From Syntrophus gentianae (GTDB taxonomy: Bacteria; Desulfobacterota; Syntrophia; Syntrophales; Syntrophaceae): a stretch of 64,000 bases of DNA. The notes beneath the pieces are model-generated. The model did not search any database. It saw nothing but the letters and a program-made list of their open reading frames with translations, and had not been told where the DNA came from. The stretch covers positions 1 to 64,000 of the forward strand of contig NZ_FOBS01000013.1 of NCBI RefSeq assembly GCF_900109885.1. Direction: 5' to 3'. Positions 1-9,396 of the stretch are shown piece after piece (the first letter of the stretch is position 1; every line of letters begins with the position of its first letter). A program made the position numbers and the translations under genes.

Positions 1-188
1 CGTCGGTTTTCGACTATCTGGAGGTATTCGTATGGACCGGTTTTCTTGACTCTGGCAAACATGGGGAGACACCTTTCTTGACACCCCATGAATATGAAAT
101 ATGCTCTGCTATGTCAAGAATATTCAACCTATCATTTGGCACCACATTTTTGAGATGGCCCCGATTTTTTCAAAGAGCGATACAGTGA
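1..188 (+). pseudogene. IS3-family transposase C-terminal remnant (cut by window edge)
   Basis: One frame is open from position 3 to a TGA at 186-188. It begins with SVFDYLEVF and later reads TPHEYE. These resemble the C-terminal end of IS3-family OrfB transposases, where FDYIEVFYN is followed by a short basic stretch and then a TPxEFE motif. The expected basic stretch between the two motifs is missing or altered, and extra residues follow the usual end, so this is probably a decayed copy. Only the last part is visible, and no terminal inverted repeat could be identified. It could also be chance similarity, because only two short motifs match. Confidence 0.4.
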
Positions 189-469
189 ATTCAGAAGGTT
201 AGAGATCCCAATGGGCACAAAAGCCCAATTAACTGTAAAAGAAAAGTAAGAGTCTACAACACACGAATAAAAGAAAGAAGCGGTCTTCCGCCCGATGAAA
301 TTTCGGTTGTTGGCGGAAAACAAAGATGATATCTTTTATTTCTTAAAATTTCTCACCCCATTCAAAGAGAATTCCAACGATATGGCAGAGGCGGTTCAGG
401 CTTACCCGGGAATCCTCTCAAGGAGAAATTTCATTTCCTGCCTGACGGGTTGAACTAAAGGGATAAATT
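189..469. other. AT-rich leader region of the aroF-pheA pair
   Basis: No convincing gene is present. A short hairpin (TGGGC, loop, GCCCA near 211-225) lies about 250 bases before aroF. The last bases carry an AAAGGGA ribosome-binding site six bases before the aroF ATG. No leader peptide rich in aromatic residues and no T-box was recognised, so any attenuation is not supported. Confidence 0.4.
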
Positions 470-1294
470 ATGGACAATCTAAAATTGGTGGCCGGAAACG
501 GCAAGGAACGAAGCAAAATCGAGGTAGGAAATGCCGTATTCGGCGAAGGTCTGGTGATTATCGCAGGTCCGTGCAGCGTGGAAAGCGAAGATCAGATTCT
601 GGAAACGGCACTGGCGGTCAAGGCGGCCGGCGCCGACATCCTCCGCGGCGGGGCATTCAAACCCAGGACCTCGCCCTATGCCTTTCAGGGATTGGGACTG
701 CAGGGTTTGAAATATCTTGCCAGGGCAGGAGAAGCCGCGGGTCTGCCGATTATCACGGAGGTGCTGGATACCCGGGATGTTTCCTGGGTTGCCGAATTTG
801 CCCAGATGCTGCAGATCGGCGCCCGGAACATGCAGAATTTCTCCCTGCTTAAGGAAGTGGGAAAATGCCAGCGGCCGGTTCTGCTGAAACGCGGCATGTA
901 CTCCACCCTTGAGGAGTGGCTCAATTGCGCCGAATATATCATGAATGAGGGAAACCCCCAGGTTGTGCTCTGTGAGCGGGGGATTCGCTCTTTTGAAACG
1001 TATACGAGAAACACCCTGGATTTGAGCGCAATTCCGGCAGTCAAGGAACTCAGTCACCTGCCGGTGATTTCGGATCCTACCCATGGCACGGGGAAGGTCA
1101 GCCTGATCAAACCCATGTGCCTGGCTTCCGTCGCAGCCGGGGCCGACGGCATTACCGTGGAAGTTCACCGAAACCCAGCCGAGGCCTTAAGTGATAAGGA
1201 TCAGGCGCTGACCCACAGCCAGTTTGAAGAAATCGCGAAGGAAGTTCGACTTCTGGAACGCTACATGAAGGAGAGGAAAGATGAATTTAGCTGA
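470..1294 (+). CDS. aroF: 3-deoxy-7-phosphoheptulonate synthase (DAHP synthase, type I-beta)
   Basis: This enzyme condenses phosphoenolpyruvate with erythrose 4-phosphate, the first step of the shikimate pathway in the cytoplasm. The 274 residues form the compact class I DAHP/KDO8P synthase barrel. Visible motifs are AGPCSVES near residue 32, [15 protein letters not shown] near 60, [32 protein letters not shown] and SDPTHGTGK. There is no N-terminal ACT or chorismate mutase extension, so this protein carries no obvious feedback domain of its own. It overlaps the following pheA by 14 bases, which points to coupled translation and to supply of chorismate for phenylalanine. The start has an AAAGGGA site. 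Confidence 0.95.
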   Translation: MDNLKLVAGNGKERSKIEVGNAVFGEGLVIIAGPCSVESEDQILETALAVKAAGADILRGGAFKPRTSPYAFQGLGLQGLKYLARAGEAAGLPIITEVLDTRDVSWVAEFAQMLQIGARNMQNFSLLKEVGKCQRPVLLKRGMYSTLEEWLNCAEYIMNEGNPQVVLCERGIRSFETYTRNTLDLSAIPAVKELSHLPVISDPTHGTGKVSLIKPMCLASVAAGADGITVEVHRNPAEALSDKDQALTHSQFEEIAKEVRLLERYMKERKDEFS

Positions 1295-2345
1295 AATACG
1301 GGCCGAGATCGATCAGACGGATATGCAGATCATCAAGCTCATCAACCAACGGATGGAATATGTGTTGAGAGCAGGCAAACTGAAACAGTTCATCCTGGAC
1401 CCTGCCCGCGAAGAACAGGTTTTAAAACAAATGCTGACTCAGGCCCGGGGACTGATCCGTCCGGAATTCGTCACGACGGTGTATCAGTCGATTATCTCGG
1501 AAAGTAAGCTGTTGCAGGAAAGAAACCTTAAGTTGGTGGGCTTTCAGGGAGAACATGGCGCCTGGGGTGAACTGGCCGTTCGCCGCTATGCCGAAGATAT
1601 GATTCCGATTCCCTGCCTGGAGTTCGCCAATGTCTTTGAAGGCGTCCGGGATCGGGAGCTGGACTTCGGAATGGTGCCGGTGGAAAATTCCCTGGAGGGT
1701 GCCGTAACCGAAGTCAATGATATCCTCGTGGAGACGGAACTGATCATTGCCGGGGAGGTTGTGGTTCCGGTGCGCCAGTGTCTGCTAGCCCTGCCCGGTG
1801 CAGACTACCGGGAGATCAAGGTGGTTTATTCCCATCCTCAGGCCCTGGCACAGTGCCGCAGCTTTCTGTCACGGAATAAACTGGAGCCGCGCCCCTTTTA
1901 CGATACGGCCGGGGCGGCGCGCTGGCTGGCCCAGGAACGGCCGAGCTCCACCGCGGTCATTGCCAGTCCGATTGCCGCTGAACTCTATGGTCTCGATATT
2001 ATCAAGGAAGATATCGGGGACAATACGGACAATTTTACCCGTTTTCTTCTTATTTCCCGGGAACCCAGTGTCACTCCCGGGAATAAATGTTCTCTGGTGT
2101 TTTCCACGCAGCACCGCGCCGGTGCTCTTTTCGAAGTCCTACAGGTATTTGCCGAAAACGAGATCAACTTGACGAGAATTGAATCCCGTCCTGTCCGGCG
2201 GAATCCCGGCGCCTATGCCTTTCTCCTGGATTTTCTGGGAAGAGAGGACGATCCCGTCGTTCAAGGGGCGCTGGAAAAAATTCAACAGATGACGCCCATG
2301 TCCCGGATATTGGGTTATTATCCTGAAGCACTGCCGGCCCGTTGA
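1281..2345 (+). CDS. pheA: Bifunctional chorismate mutase / prephenate dehydratase
   Basis: The protein converts chorismate to prephenate and then to phenylpyruvate in phenylalanine synthesis. Residues 1-85 form an AroQ-type chorismate mutase helix bundle ([20 protein letters not shown]). Residues about 90-270 are the prephenate dehydratase domain, with [24 protein letters not shown] and the DNFTRFLL motif. Residues about 275-350 are an ACT domain carrying the ESRP signature known to bind phenylalanine for feedback inhibition. Its 354 residues match the usual fused P-protein length. The overlap with aroF indicates one transcript, and feedback control of the pair probably resides here. Confidence 0.95.
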   Translation: MNLAEIRAEIDQTDMQIIKLINQRMEYVLRAGKLKQFILDPAREEQVLKQMLTQARGLIRPEFVTTVYQSIISESKLLQERNLKLVGFQGEHGAWGELAVRRYAEDMIPIPCLEFANVFEGVRDRELDFGMVPVENSLEGAVTEVNDILVETELIIAGEVVVPVRQCLLALPGADYREIKVVYSHPQALAQCRSFLSRNKLEPRPFYDTAGAARWLAQERPSSTAVIASPIAAELYGLDIIKEDIGDNTDNFTRFLLISREPSVTPGNKCSLVFSTQHRAGALFEVLQVFAENEINLTRIESRPVRRNPGAYAFLLDFLGREDDPVVQGALEKIQQMTPMSRILGYYPEALPAR

Positions 2346-2385
2346 ATCCCGTCGGCATGTTGCCCCCATTAAAGGCGATCGGGGA

Positions 2386-4092
2386 TCAGACGGGTCTGGT
2401 TGAGTCTTTTCTTCGATATTTCGTCACGCCCTGATTCTGGCGCCGAGAATCCCCTTTGCGTCGGACCTTGTCCCTTCGGTCAATCTCAATTTCAACAGAC
2501 CGGCCGTTGACCGTCAGGGACTGCAAGGCCTGCATGACCTTCCCGGCAAACCGGTTGTCTGCCGCAAGCACAGAGGAGTTGTTCATCACTTCAATCCTGT
2601 CGAAGCGAAGCCCCGGCAAACCCGCCGCATGGCAAAGATCGCGCATCAGGCCTTTCTGGCTGATGCCGTCTTTTTTGCCGGCATGAATCAGGAAGCTGGT
2701 AAATTTCTGGTGAGCCGATGAATAAGGTTTTCCGGCCTCGCGAATCTTTTTCCTTTCCGGCTTTTCGACGACATTCAGGTCCGGGGCGTTCCGGTAAGAA
2801 GCCAAAAAACGATTGAACTCCATAGAGACAAAACGTTTGATCAGTTCCTCCCGATCAAGGGTCCCCAGGGTTCTGGAGATGACAGGCAGGAAAGGATCGA
2901 TCTGCTCCGGATCGATCTCAGCCTGCTTGACGGCCTCCATGTGGTTGAGCAGTCGCTTTTTACAGATCTCATGCCCTGAAGGAATACGGCCTTCCTCGAA
3001 ATTCTTTTTGAGATTCCGCTCGATTCCCCGGATTTTGTACCTTTCCCGCGCACTGATGAGGGCAATGGAGATTCCCCTCTTTCCCGCCCGGCCCGTGCGA
3101 CCGCTTCGATGGGTATAGCCGGAGAGTTCGTCGGGGAGATTGTAATTGATCACGTGGGTCAGATCGTTGACATCCAGGCCCCGGGCCGCCACGTCCGTAG
3201 CCACCAGCATCTGGATGTTCCTGCTGCGGAATTTACGCATCACATGGTCCCGCTGACTCTGGGAGAGATCACCGTGTAGGGCATCGGCGTTGTAGCCATC
3301 CCCGATCAACTTTTCGACAATGTCCTGTGTTTCCAGCCGGGTCCGGCAAAAAATAATGCCGTAGATATCCGGATTGATATCGGCAATGCGCCTCAGGGCC
3401 TGATAACGGTCCCGATCTGAAACAACATAGTAAATATGATGCACATTTTCCGCACCGGAATTCCGGTGGCCCACCGTGATTTCAAGGGGATTCTCCATGT
3501 AATTCTTAGCAATCGCAGCCACTTCCCCCGACATGGTTGCCGAAAAGAGCAAGGTATTCTTCAAATCGGGAGTTTCGGCCAGGATCGCGTTCAGTTCTTC
3601 CTGAAAACCCATCTGCAGCATCTCGTCCGCTTCATCCAGAACCACCCAGCGAAGGGTGGAAAGATCGACGGACTGTCGGCGGATCAGGTCATAGAGACGA
3701 CCCGGCGTGGCCACGATCATCTGCACCCCTCTTTGCAGTTCACGGATCTGATTGACGATGCTCGCCCCTCCATAAACCGCTGCGATCCGTAAGCCCGGTA
3801 CATACCGTCCCATCAGGGTCAGATCTCCGGCCACCTGAACACAAAGCTCCCGGGTCGGGCAGAGGACCAGAGCCTGCGTCTGCTTCTGTTGAACATCCGT
3901 CAACTGGATCAGCGGAATGCCGTAGGCCGCTGTCTTTCCTGTACCGGTTTGGGCAAGTCCGACAAGATCGGCCCGGTGTTTCAGAATCAGGGGAATCACC
4001 TTCTCCTGCACCGGCGTCAGGAAAGAAAAACCCAACCCGTCCAGCCCTTTCAGAATATCCGCATTAATCTCAAGTTCAGCAAATGTCTTCAT
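2386..4092 (-). CDS. deaD: ATP-dependent DEAD-box RNA helicase, DeaD/CsdA-DbpA type
   Basis: A 568-residue RNA helicase that unwinds structured RNA and acts in ribosome assembly, mRNA turnover or cold adaptation. The order of motifs is canonical: Q-motif region (FSFLTPVQ), Walker A AQTGTGKT, PTREL, VLDEADEML, LLFSATMS, ATDVAARGLDV and HRSGRTGRAGK. After the helicase core, the segment from about residue 460 to 545 matches the DbpA-type RNA-binding domain. The basic tail supports RNA contact. It sits next to a cold-shock protein gene on the same strand, which favours a CsdA-like cold-shock role over DbpA-like 23S rRNA specificity, but this is an inference. A very strong hairpin lies in its leader. 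Confidence 0.9.
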   Translation of the reverse strand: MKTFAELEINADILKGLDGLGFSFLTPVQEKVIPLILKHRADLVGLAQTGTGKTAAYGIPLIQLTDVQQKQTQALVLCPTRELCVQVAGDLTLMGRYVPGLRIAAVYGGASIVNQIRELQRGVQMIVATPGRLYDLIRRQSVDLSTLRWVVLDEADEMLQMGFQEELNAILAETPDLKNTLLFSATMSGEVAAIAKNYMENPLEITVGHRNSGAENVHHIYYVVSDRDRYQALRRIADINPDIYGIIFCRTRLETQDIVEKLIGDGYNADALHGDLSQSQRDHVMRKFRSRNIQMLVATDVAARGLDVNDLTHVINYNLPDELSGYTHRSGRTGRAGKRGISIALISARERYKIRGIERNLKKNFEEGRIPSGHEICKKRLLNHMEAVKQAEIDPEQIDPFLPVISRTLGTLDREELIKRFVSMEFNRFLASYRNAPDLNVVEKPERKKIREAGKPYSSAHQKFTSFLIHAGKKDGISQKGLMRDLCHAAGLPGLRFDRIEVMNNSSVLAADNRFAGKVMQALQSLTVNGRSVEIEIDRRDKVRRKGDSRRQNQGVTKYRRKDSTRPV

Positions 4093-4146
4093 ATCGTCTT
4101 TTCTTCAGCAACCTTTTTAAAATTCGTACGGAGCAAAGAGCTTCCG

Positions 4147-4197
4147 TCTGACACAACAGGGGACAAGGCCCTGCGCCTTGTCCCCTGTTGTGTCAGA
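4147..4197. repeat. 23-bp perfect inverted repeat in the deaD leader
   Basis: Arms at 4147-4169 and 4175-4197 are perfect complements with a 5-base loop (CCTGC). The element lies 55 bases before the deaD start and downstream of the cold-shock gene. On the minus strand it is not followed by a T-run, so it is not a standard intrinsic terminator. It could be a transcript-stabilising or translation-controlling hairpin, a processing site, or a mobile palindromic repeat. Confidence 0.85.
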
Positions 4198-4331
4198 TCC
4201 GTCTTTGTTCCAAGCTGTCTTTCTTCGGCTAACGATGCCGGCTCACTTGTCGGCACCCGGACGCAGATATCCTGCGCCTCTTGCTGCCTCCTTAAAGCCG
4301 ACCTTGCTATCCTTTGAAGCGTAACCCGGTA

Positions 4332-4532
4332 TTACAGTAATTCAACATTGTCCGCAGCGGGCCCCTTGTTGCCCTTGACAACATCGAACCGGACTCGGGC
4401 TCCCTCCTCAAGGGCTTTGTACCCATCCATCTTGATAGCGGAAAAATGAACAAATACGTCATTTCCATTGTCCTGTGCGATAAAACCAAACCCCTTGGAC
4501 GCGTTGAACCATTTTACTGTTCCTTCTGACAT
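4332..4532 (-). CDS. Cold-shock protein, CspA family
   Basis: A 66-residue single OB-fold cold-shock domain that binds single-stranded nucleic acid and acts as an RNA chaperone. RNP-1-like KGFGFIA and RNP-2-like DVFVHFSAI are both present, with the N-terminal GTVKWFN motif and the usual length. The start has an AAGGAG site about ten bases upstream. It lies upstream of the DEAD-box helicase on the same strand, separated by about 240 bases containing a small imperfect hairpin (4234-4256) and the 23-bp palindrome. Which Csp paralogue it corresponds to cannot be told, so no symbol is given. Confidence 0.95.
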   Translation of the reverse strand: MSEGTVKWFNASKGFGFIAQDNGNDVFVHFSAIKMDGYKALEEGARVRFDVVKGNKGPAADNVELL

Positions 4533-4634
4533 CTTTAACTACTCCTTTTTGTGGTTTCCTTTCTGAAAACCCATTCAATTAATTAGGTCCGGATGCTCCG
4601 TAGAACACTCGAACCGGCAGCCCGCTTAATGCAA

Positions 4635-4674
4635 CAAAAAAACCGCACTCCCTTTATCAAAGGGTTGTGCGGTT
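4635..4674 (-). terminator. Intrinsic terminator of the first chemoreceptor gene
   Basis: On the minus strand an AACCGCAC/GTGCGGTT stem continues into a CCCTTT/AAAGGG inner stem and is followed by a T-run. It lies about 100 bases after the stop of the receptor gene ending at 4775. The outer stem is identical to that of the terminator after the second receptor. Confidence 0.85.
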
Positions 4675-4774
4675 ATCTTTGCTGGATGTTATTTAATATC
4701 AAACGGACACTGCACAAACATGTAGCCTTTTAACATGTGTATAACGGAAATGCAACTTCTTTTTTCTCTTTATC

Positions 4775-6421
4775 TTAAAAATCTTTGAATCCGTCGTCTT
4801 CCATGGGAATGATCTCTTCGGGAGAAACCGTCCGCGTCTTGCCTGGAGTCAACAGTTTCCTGCCTTTCAAATTTGGTTTGAAATTCGAAAGCAAGCCCTT
4901 TTTTACGCCGCTTCGTCCCGCACTATCAGATCCGCCTCCCTGAAGCAGAGACATGGAGGCGCTCCGCTTCCCGGCTGCGGGCGCTTCATGTGCAGACCCA
5001 CCTACAATCTCGACCAAATCTGCCACATAGCCCTTCATCTGTTCCGCCTGGGCGTTCAGTTCCTCCGAAGCGCTGGCCGATTCTTCCGCATTGGCCGCCG
5101 TCTGCTGCGTGACTTTATCCATTTCCGCAATGGCGATATTGATCTGGGAAATGCCGTGGGCCTGTTCGGAAGATGCGGCGGCAATTTCTCTGACCAGTTC
5201 CATAACCTTCCGGGCTGCGCCCATTTGTTCCTGGAAGGCGCTCTGAGTCTGATGCGTTGACTCGTCTCCTTTGCGGATGGCCTTGATGGTATTTTCAATC
5301 AGGCTGCTTGTATTCTTGGCGGCATCAGCGGATCTCATCGCCAGGTTTCTGACCTCTTCGGCCACCACGGCAAATCCTGCCCCCGCCTCGCCGGCCCGGG
5401 CGGCCTCCACCGCGGCATTCAAGGCCAGCAGATTGGTCTGGAAGGCAATCTCATCAATTGTCTTGATAATTTTGTTCGTTTCTTCACTGGACTTTACGAC
5501 CTCCGAGATCGCTTCCACCAGGTGGCCCAACTCTTCATTGGTGTGAGTCTGATACTTGCCCATTTCGTCCATCAAGGCTGTGGTTTGATTGGCATTATCG
5601 GCATTCTGCTTCGTCATGGAAGACATTTCTTCCAGGGAAGAGGACGTTTCTTCCAGGGAAGCGGCCTGTTCCGAGGACCCTTCCGCCAGATGCTGACTCG
5701 AGGCAGCAACCTGCGATGCCGCCGCAGAGACCTGCTCCGCCCCGTCGGAAAGCCCCGAAACAACCTGATTGATCGGCCGGGTAATGGAAATAGCCAGGAA
5801 GAGCCCAAGTCCGATGCCCAGACCGATACCGACGATGGTGATGATGACGGCAAGCAGCACGGCACGATTGGCAATACTACTGTTGTTTTCTGCCCTTTGC
5901 TTGGCCTGGTCCGAATTCGCCTTGCTCAACCCTTCCAGGTCGGTCGTGATCTGTTTACCCAGAGGTGCTGCCTGCTGAATGGTACCTATTGCCTCATCTT
6001 TTTTACCCGCGTTTACGAGGCTGAACATTTTGTCGCAGACGGCAAGGTACTGTTCATGATTCTTCAGGACATTTTTAATGACATTGCGGTCTTCTTCCCG
6101 GGTAATCGTCTTTTCGTATTGGCTGAGTAAGTCCTTGATCTTTTTATCCATCTCCTTGACTGTTGCGGAAACGCTGCTGATGTCCTTATCCAGGATAAAC
6201 TTGTTCACCAGACTGTAGATCATCGTGACCCGGAGATTCATATAGGTCTCATTCACCTTGCCGATCAAATCCAGTCCAACGGTATTTTCCTTGTATAATG
6301 CTGTATCGGCGTTTTCAATCTTCTTGATCTGCGTAATGCCGATCATCCCGATGATCAGGGCAATCAATGCCACCGCCATAAACCCGCCAATCAATTTGGC
6401 ACTCAACTTCATCCTTTTCAC
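4775..6421 (-). CDS. Methyl-accepting chemotaxis protein, copy 1
   Basis: An inner-membrane chemoreceptor that passes ligand signals to the CheA/CheW array. TM1 spans about residues 10-30, followed by a periplasmic four-helix-bundle sensor (about 35-180), TM2 (about 188-210), a HAMP domain starting ITRPINQ, and a long signalling hairpin whose tip reads [22 protein letters not shown] flexible 70-residue tail ends in GFKDF. The GTG start at 6421 is chosen because AGGAGG precedes it by six bases and the paralogue starts identically. An upstream ATG at 6463 would add 14 residues. It is a tandem duplicate of the next receptor, most diverged in the sensor. Confidence 0.92.
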   Translation of the reverse strand: MKRMKLSAKLIGGFMAVALIALIIGMIGITQIKKIENADTALYKENTVGLDLIGKVNETYMNLRVTMIYSLVNKFILDKDISSVSATVKEMDKKIKDLLSQYEKTITREEDRNVIKNVLKNHEQYLAVCDKMFSLVNAGKKDEAIGTIQQAAPLGKQITTDLEGLSKANSDQAKQRAENNSSIANRAVLLAVIITIVGIGLGIGLGLFLAISITRPINQVVSGLSDGAEQVSAAASQVAASSQHLAEGSSEQAASLEETSSSLEEMSSMTKQNADNANQTTALMDEMGKYQTHTNEELGHLVEAISEVVKSSEETNKIIKTIDEIAFQTNLLALNAAVEAARAGEAGAGFAVVAEEVRNLAMRSADAAKNTSSLIENTIKAIRKGDESTHQTQSAFQEQMGAARKVMELVREIAAASSEQAHGISQINIAIAEMDKVTQQTAANAEESASASEELNAQAEQMKGYVADLVEIVGGSAHEAPAAGKRSASMSLLQGGGSDSAGRSGVKKGLLSNFKPNLKGRKLLTPGKTRTVSPEEIIPMEDDGFKDF

Positions 6422-6620
6422 AACTTTCCTCCTAAGTTTTATTTGTAAAAAACCAATCGCCAATCATTATGGTTGTTTGTTTTGTTCGCTGAAGCTTGCA
6501 AACTTACTTATCAATAAACATGCCATTACAGATGGCCGTAGAAAGCTCTTGAGGTAAACATACCCCTCGAAAGAGGATGCGTTTTTTACAGTGCCCCTTT
6601 GAGATCTTCAAAAATACAGA

Positions 6621-6660
6621 AAAAAAACCGCACAATCCCCAAAAAGGGACGTGCGGTTTT
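6621..6660 (-). terminator. Intrinsic terminator of the second chemoreceptor gene
   Basis: The same AACCGCAC/GTGCGGTT stem as the neighbouring terminator is followed by a T-run on the minus strand. It lies about 45 bases after the stop at 6702. The loop region differs from that of its partner. Confidence 0.85.
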
Positions 6661-6701
6661 ATTAAACAAGAAAGCGAAAACAAGCTTTCTTGTACGTTGG
6701 C

Positions 6702-8345
6702 TTAAAAATCTTTGAATCCTTCATCTTCCAGGGGGATCACCTCTTCGGGAGAAACGGCCCGTGCCTTGCCCGACGTCAACAGCCCCCGGCTTTTTGAAGG
6801 TGCTTTCATAGCCGACAAAAACGACTTTTTCGCACCACTTCGCCCTGCTTTTCCAGACATGCCCGCCTGCAGCATGGCCGCAGAGGGTCTCCTGCTTCCT
6901 GATCCCGATGCCTCGTGGGAGGAACCACCCACAATCTGGACCAAATCTCCCACATAGCCTTTCATCTGCTCCGCCTGGGCGTTCAGCTCTTCCGAGGCAC
7001 TGGCAGATTCTTCCGCATTGGCCGCCGTCTGCTGCGTCACCTTGTCCATTTCTGCAACAGCGATATTGACCTGGGAAATGCCATGGGCCTGCTCAGAGGA
7101 TGCCGCTGCAATCTCTTTGACCAGTTCCGTGACCTTCTGGGCCGCGTCCGTGGTTTCACTGAAGGCCTCCTGAGTCAGATTGGTTAATTCATTTCCCCTC
7201 TGAATAGCCTTGATGGTGTTTTCAATAAGCGTGCTGGTGTTTTTCGCGGCATCGGCAGATCTCATCGCCAGATTTCTTACCTCTTCGGCTACCACAGCAA
7301 AACCTGCCCCCGCCTCGCCGGCCCGGGCGGCTTCCACCGCGGCATTCAGAGCCAGGAGATTGGTTTGGAAGGCAATTTCGTCAATGGTCTTGATGATCTT
7401 TGCTGTCTCTTCGCTGGATTTGACAACTTCGGAGATGGCTTCTACGAGGTTACCGAGTTGGACATTCGAGTTGGATACAATCTGATCCACGTTTTCCATC
7501 ATGGCTTTGGCCTGAATGGCGTTATCAGCATTCTGCTTGGTCATGGACGACATCTCCTCCAGGGAGGAAGATGTTTCCTCCAGCGAGGCAGCCTGTTCCG
7601 ATGACCCCTCCGCCAACAGCTGACTTGAGGAGGCAACCTGGGATGCTGCCGCGGACACCTGCTCCGCACCGTCGGAAAGTCCCGAGACAACCTGGTTGAT
7701 CGGACGGGTAATGGAAATAGCCAGGAAGAAGCCGAGTCCGATGGCCAGCGCGATTCCAACAATGGTGATGACAACGGCCAGCCATACCGCACGATTGGCA
7801 ATTCCGCTGTTGTTATCGGCCCTTTGTTTGGCCTGTTCCGCATTCATTTTGATCAATTCAGCCAGATCTGCCGTGATCTGTTTTCCCAAAGCCCCTGCAT
7901 TCTGAACCGTAGCCGCGGCTTCCGCCTCATTGCCCGCCATTGCTTCGGCGAACATCTTGTCACTGGCGACAACGTACTGGTCGAGATTCTGGCGGATTCT
8001 AACCATCATCTTGCGTTGGTCCTCGGAAGCGCCTTTTTCGAGCTGTTCCAAAAGCCCGACAATCTCTTTACTGAGTTCCTTGACCTTTGCGGAATGGGCG
8101 CTGATGTCTTTATTCGTGATGAACTTGTTCACGAGACTGTAGATCACATTGATTCTCATGTTCAGATAGGCGTCATTCATCTTGCCAATCATCTCCACGC
8201 CCAGGGTGTTTTCCTTGTACAAAGCCGTATCGGCACTTTCCATCTTCTTGATCTGCGTGATGCCGATCAACCCGATGATCAGGGCGATCAACGCCACCGC
8301 CATAAACCCACCAATCAACTTGACGCTCAACTTCATTCTTTTCAC
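6702..8345 (-). CDS. Methyl-accepting chemotaxis protein, copy 2
   Basis: A paralogue of the downstream receptor with the same layout: TM1 near residues 10-30, a four-helix-bundle sensor, TM2 near 190-210, HAMP, a signalling domain with the [21 protein letters not shown] tip, and a disordered tail ending in GFKDF. The TM1, HAMP and tip segments are nearly identical between the copies. The sensor (about residues 45-180) and two segments of the cytoplasmic rod differ clearly. The start is GTG at 8345 with an AGGAGG site. Each copy has its own terminator, so they are probably separate transcription units. The ligand cannot be predicted. Confidence 0.93.
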   Translation of the reverse strand: MKRMKLSVKLIGGFMAVALIALIIGLIGITQIKKMESADTALYKENTLGVEMIGKMNDAYLNMRINVIYSLVNKFITNKDISAHSAKVKELSKEIVGLLEQLEKGASEDQRKMMVRIRQNLDQYVVASDKMFAEAMAGNEAEAAATVQNAGALGKQITADLAELIKMNAEQAKQRADNNSGIANRAVWLAVVITIVGIALAIGLGFFLAISITRPINQVVSGLSDGAEQVSAAASQVASSSQLLAEGSSEQAASLEETSSSLEEMSSMTKQNADNAIQAKAMMENVDQIVSNSNVQLGNLVEAISEVVKSSEETAKIIKTIDEIAFQTNLLALNAAVEAARAGEAGAGFAVVAEEVRNLAMRSADAAKNTSTLIENTIKAIQRGNELTNLTQEAFSETTDAAQKVTELVKEIAAASSEQAHGISQVNIAVAEMDKVTQQTAANAEESASASEELNAQAEQMKGYVGDLVQIVGGSSHEASGSGSRRPSAAMLQAGMSGKAGRSGAKKSFLSAMKAPSKSRGLLTSGKARAVSPEEVIPLEDEGFKDF

Positions 8346-8985
8346 ACCTTACCTCCTGATTTCTTCCGTAGTTAAATGATTAAGTCCATAAAGTAACCAA
8401 AGAACCTGATGACTCTATGTCATTTTCTGGCTTTTCAAGACCTATGCCATAGGCCAGATTCCTGCCAGTCCATCACCGACAAGAAGCTGCCAGTTCATTC
8501 CGGGATTGTCATGACGATGAAAAAAAGGGGGAAAAGCGAGAGAAGTCGTGAAAAGGATCATAAATTGAGAACAAAGCTCAGAGGGTCATCCCGATCCTTT
8601 CAGGAGTTGTTTCGTTGATCCGCATTATGCGATTTTTCTATATTTGGGGAGGGATTATTCAAATTTTGACAGGAAACTGTCTTTTTCTGCTTCATCCAGT
8701 TCCGGCCGCTGAAACGGTATAACGGGTTTGTTCAGGATTTTGCGGCAAGCCAAAAGCTTTTACATTTTCAACATATTCGAATCGTCACCCCCTGTCCGTA
8801 TGCAGCGCTGAATCTTTTTGAATTCTGACGTGCTGTATCGCAAGGCCAAATTATATCAATTTTGACATAGTCAAATCCTCAACAACAACTCAAAATCCCC
8901 GGATGGTTCAGTTTGATAAGGTGCAAACCTCCACCCTGCTCGTGTGAACGTTGAGCTGACCGCTTGCATCCGGTACCCTGTCTTT
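8346..8985. other. 640-bp region without a convincing gene; possible folded RNA
   Basis: No reading frame here has credible protein features. Between 8550 and 8601 the arms AAAGGATC and GATCCTTT enclose two smaller stems (TGAG/CTCA and GGG/CCC), a layout that could fold as a three-way junction. A GG-N10-GC element on the minus strand near 8452-8468 weakly resembles a sigma-54 site ahead of the receptor. Both are low-confidence readings by eye. Confidence 0.3.
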
Positions 8986-9210
8986 TCACAGAGGCCGGAT
9001 GGCAACAAATTCCACGGAATCTCTCAAAGCATCAACGACTTGCCGATGGAGGCGGGAAGGAAAGCGGACACAGAAGCCGCAATCGGAACTGATATGTCGG
9101 GGGACAGGAATCAACTTGTAGGAAATATTTTTTGCCTTCAATATTTTTTCCGCTTTCAAGGCGTAACTGACGGAATGGAACAGCACCACTTCATACGCTT
9201 CAGTCGTCAT
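8986..9210 (-). CDS. DUF3343 family small protein (putative Se/S carrier-like)
   Basis: This 74-residue protein matches the DUF3343 pattern: an aromatic/hydrophobic first strand (VVLFHSVSYALKAEKIL), then YKLIPVPR and SSDCGFCVRF. The family is described as putative selenium or sulfur carrier-like, and it often neighbours selenium or cysteine-desulfurase genes. No such partner is visible here. The Cys in SSDCG is the likely functional residue. The gene stands alone, divergent from the thioredoxin-fold gene at 9397. The function remains putative. Confidence 0.75.
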   Translation of the reverse strand: MTTEAYEVVLFHSVSYALKAEKILKAKNISYKLIPVPRHISSDCGFCVRFPSRLHRQVVDALRDSVEFVAIRPL

Positions 9211-9396
9211 CTCTTACACAAACCTCTTTGTCAATCCCGCCACTGGTTGTTTCAGGGAAAATGAGTCCACCAAGACCGGAATTCCTTCCTTACCGCAAAA
9301 AGGGGGATTTTTATATTTCAAAATAGGGTAAATCGGGCTATAAATAACCGTTCGTTTAAACATTGCACCACCTTTCCAAAGAAGGAGAGATCTCTG

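Noticed and set aside
4200-4331. Possible short coding tail after the cold-shock gene on the minus strand
   Set aside because: A frame reading GYASKDSKVGFKEAARGAGY is open, but it has no start codon with a ribosome-binding site and no recognised family.
8452-8468. Sigma-54-like GG-N10-GC element upstream of the second receptor
   Set aside because: Only the minimal bases match, the element is over 100 bases from the start, and no activator gene is nearby.
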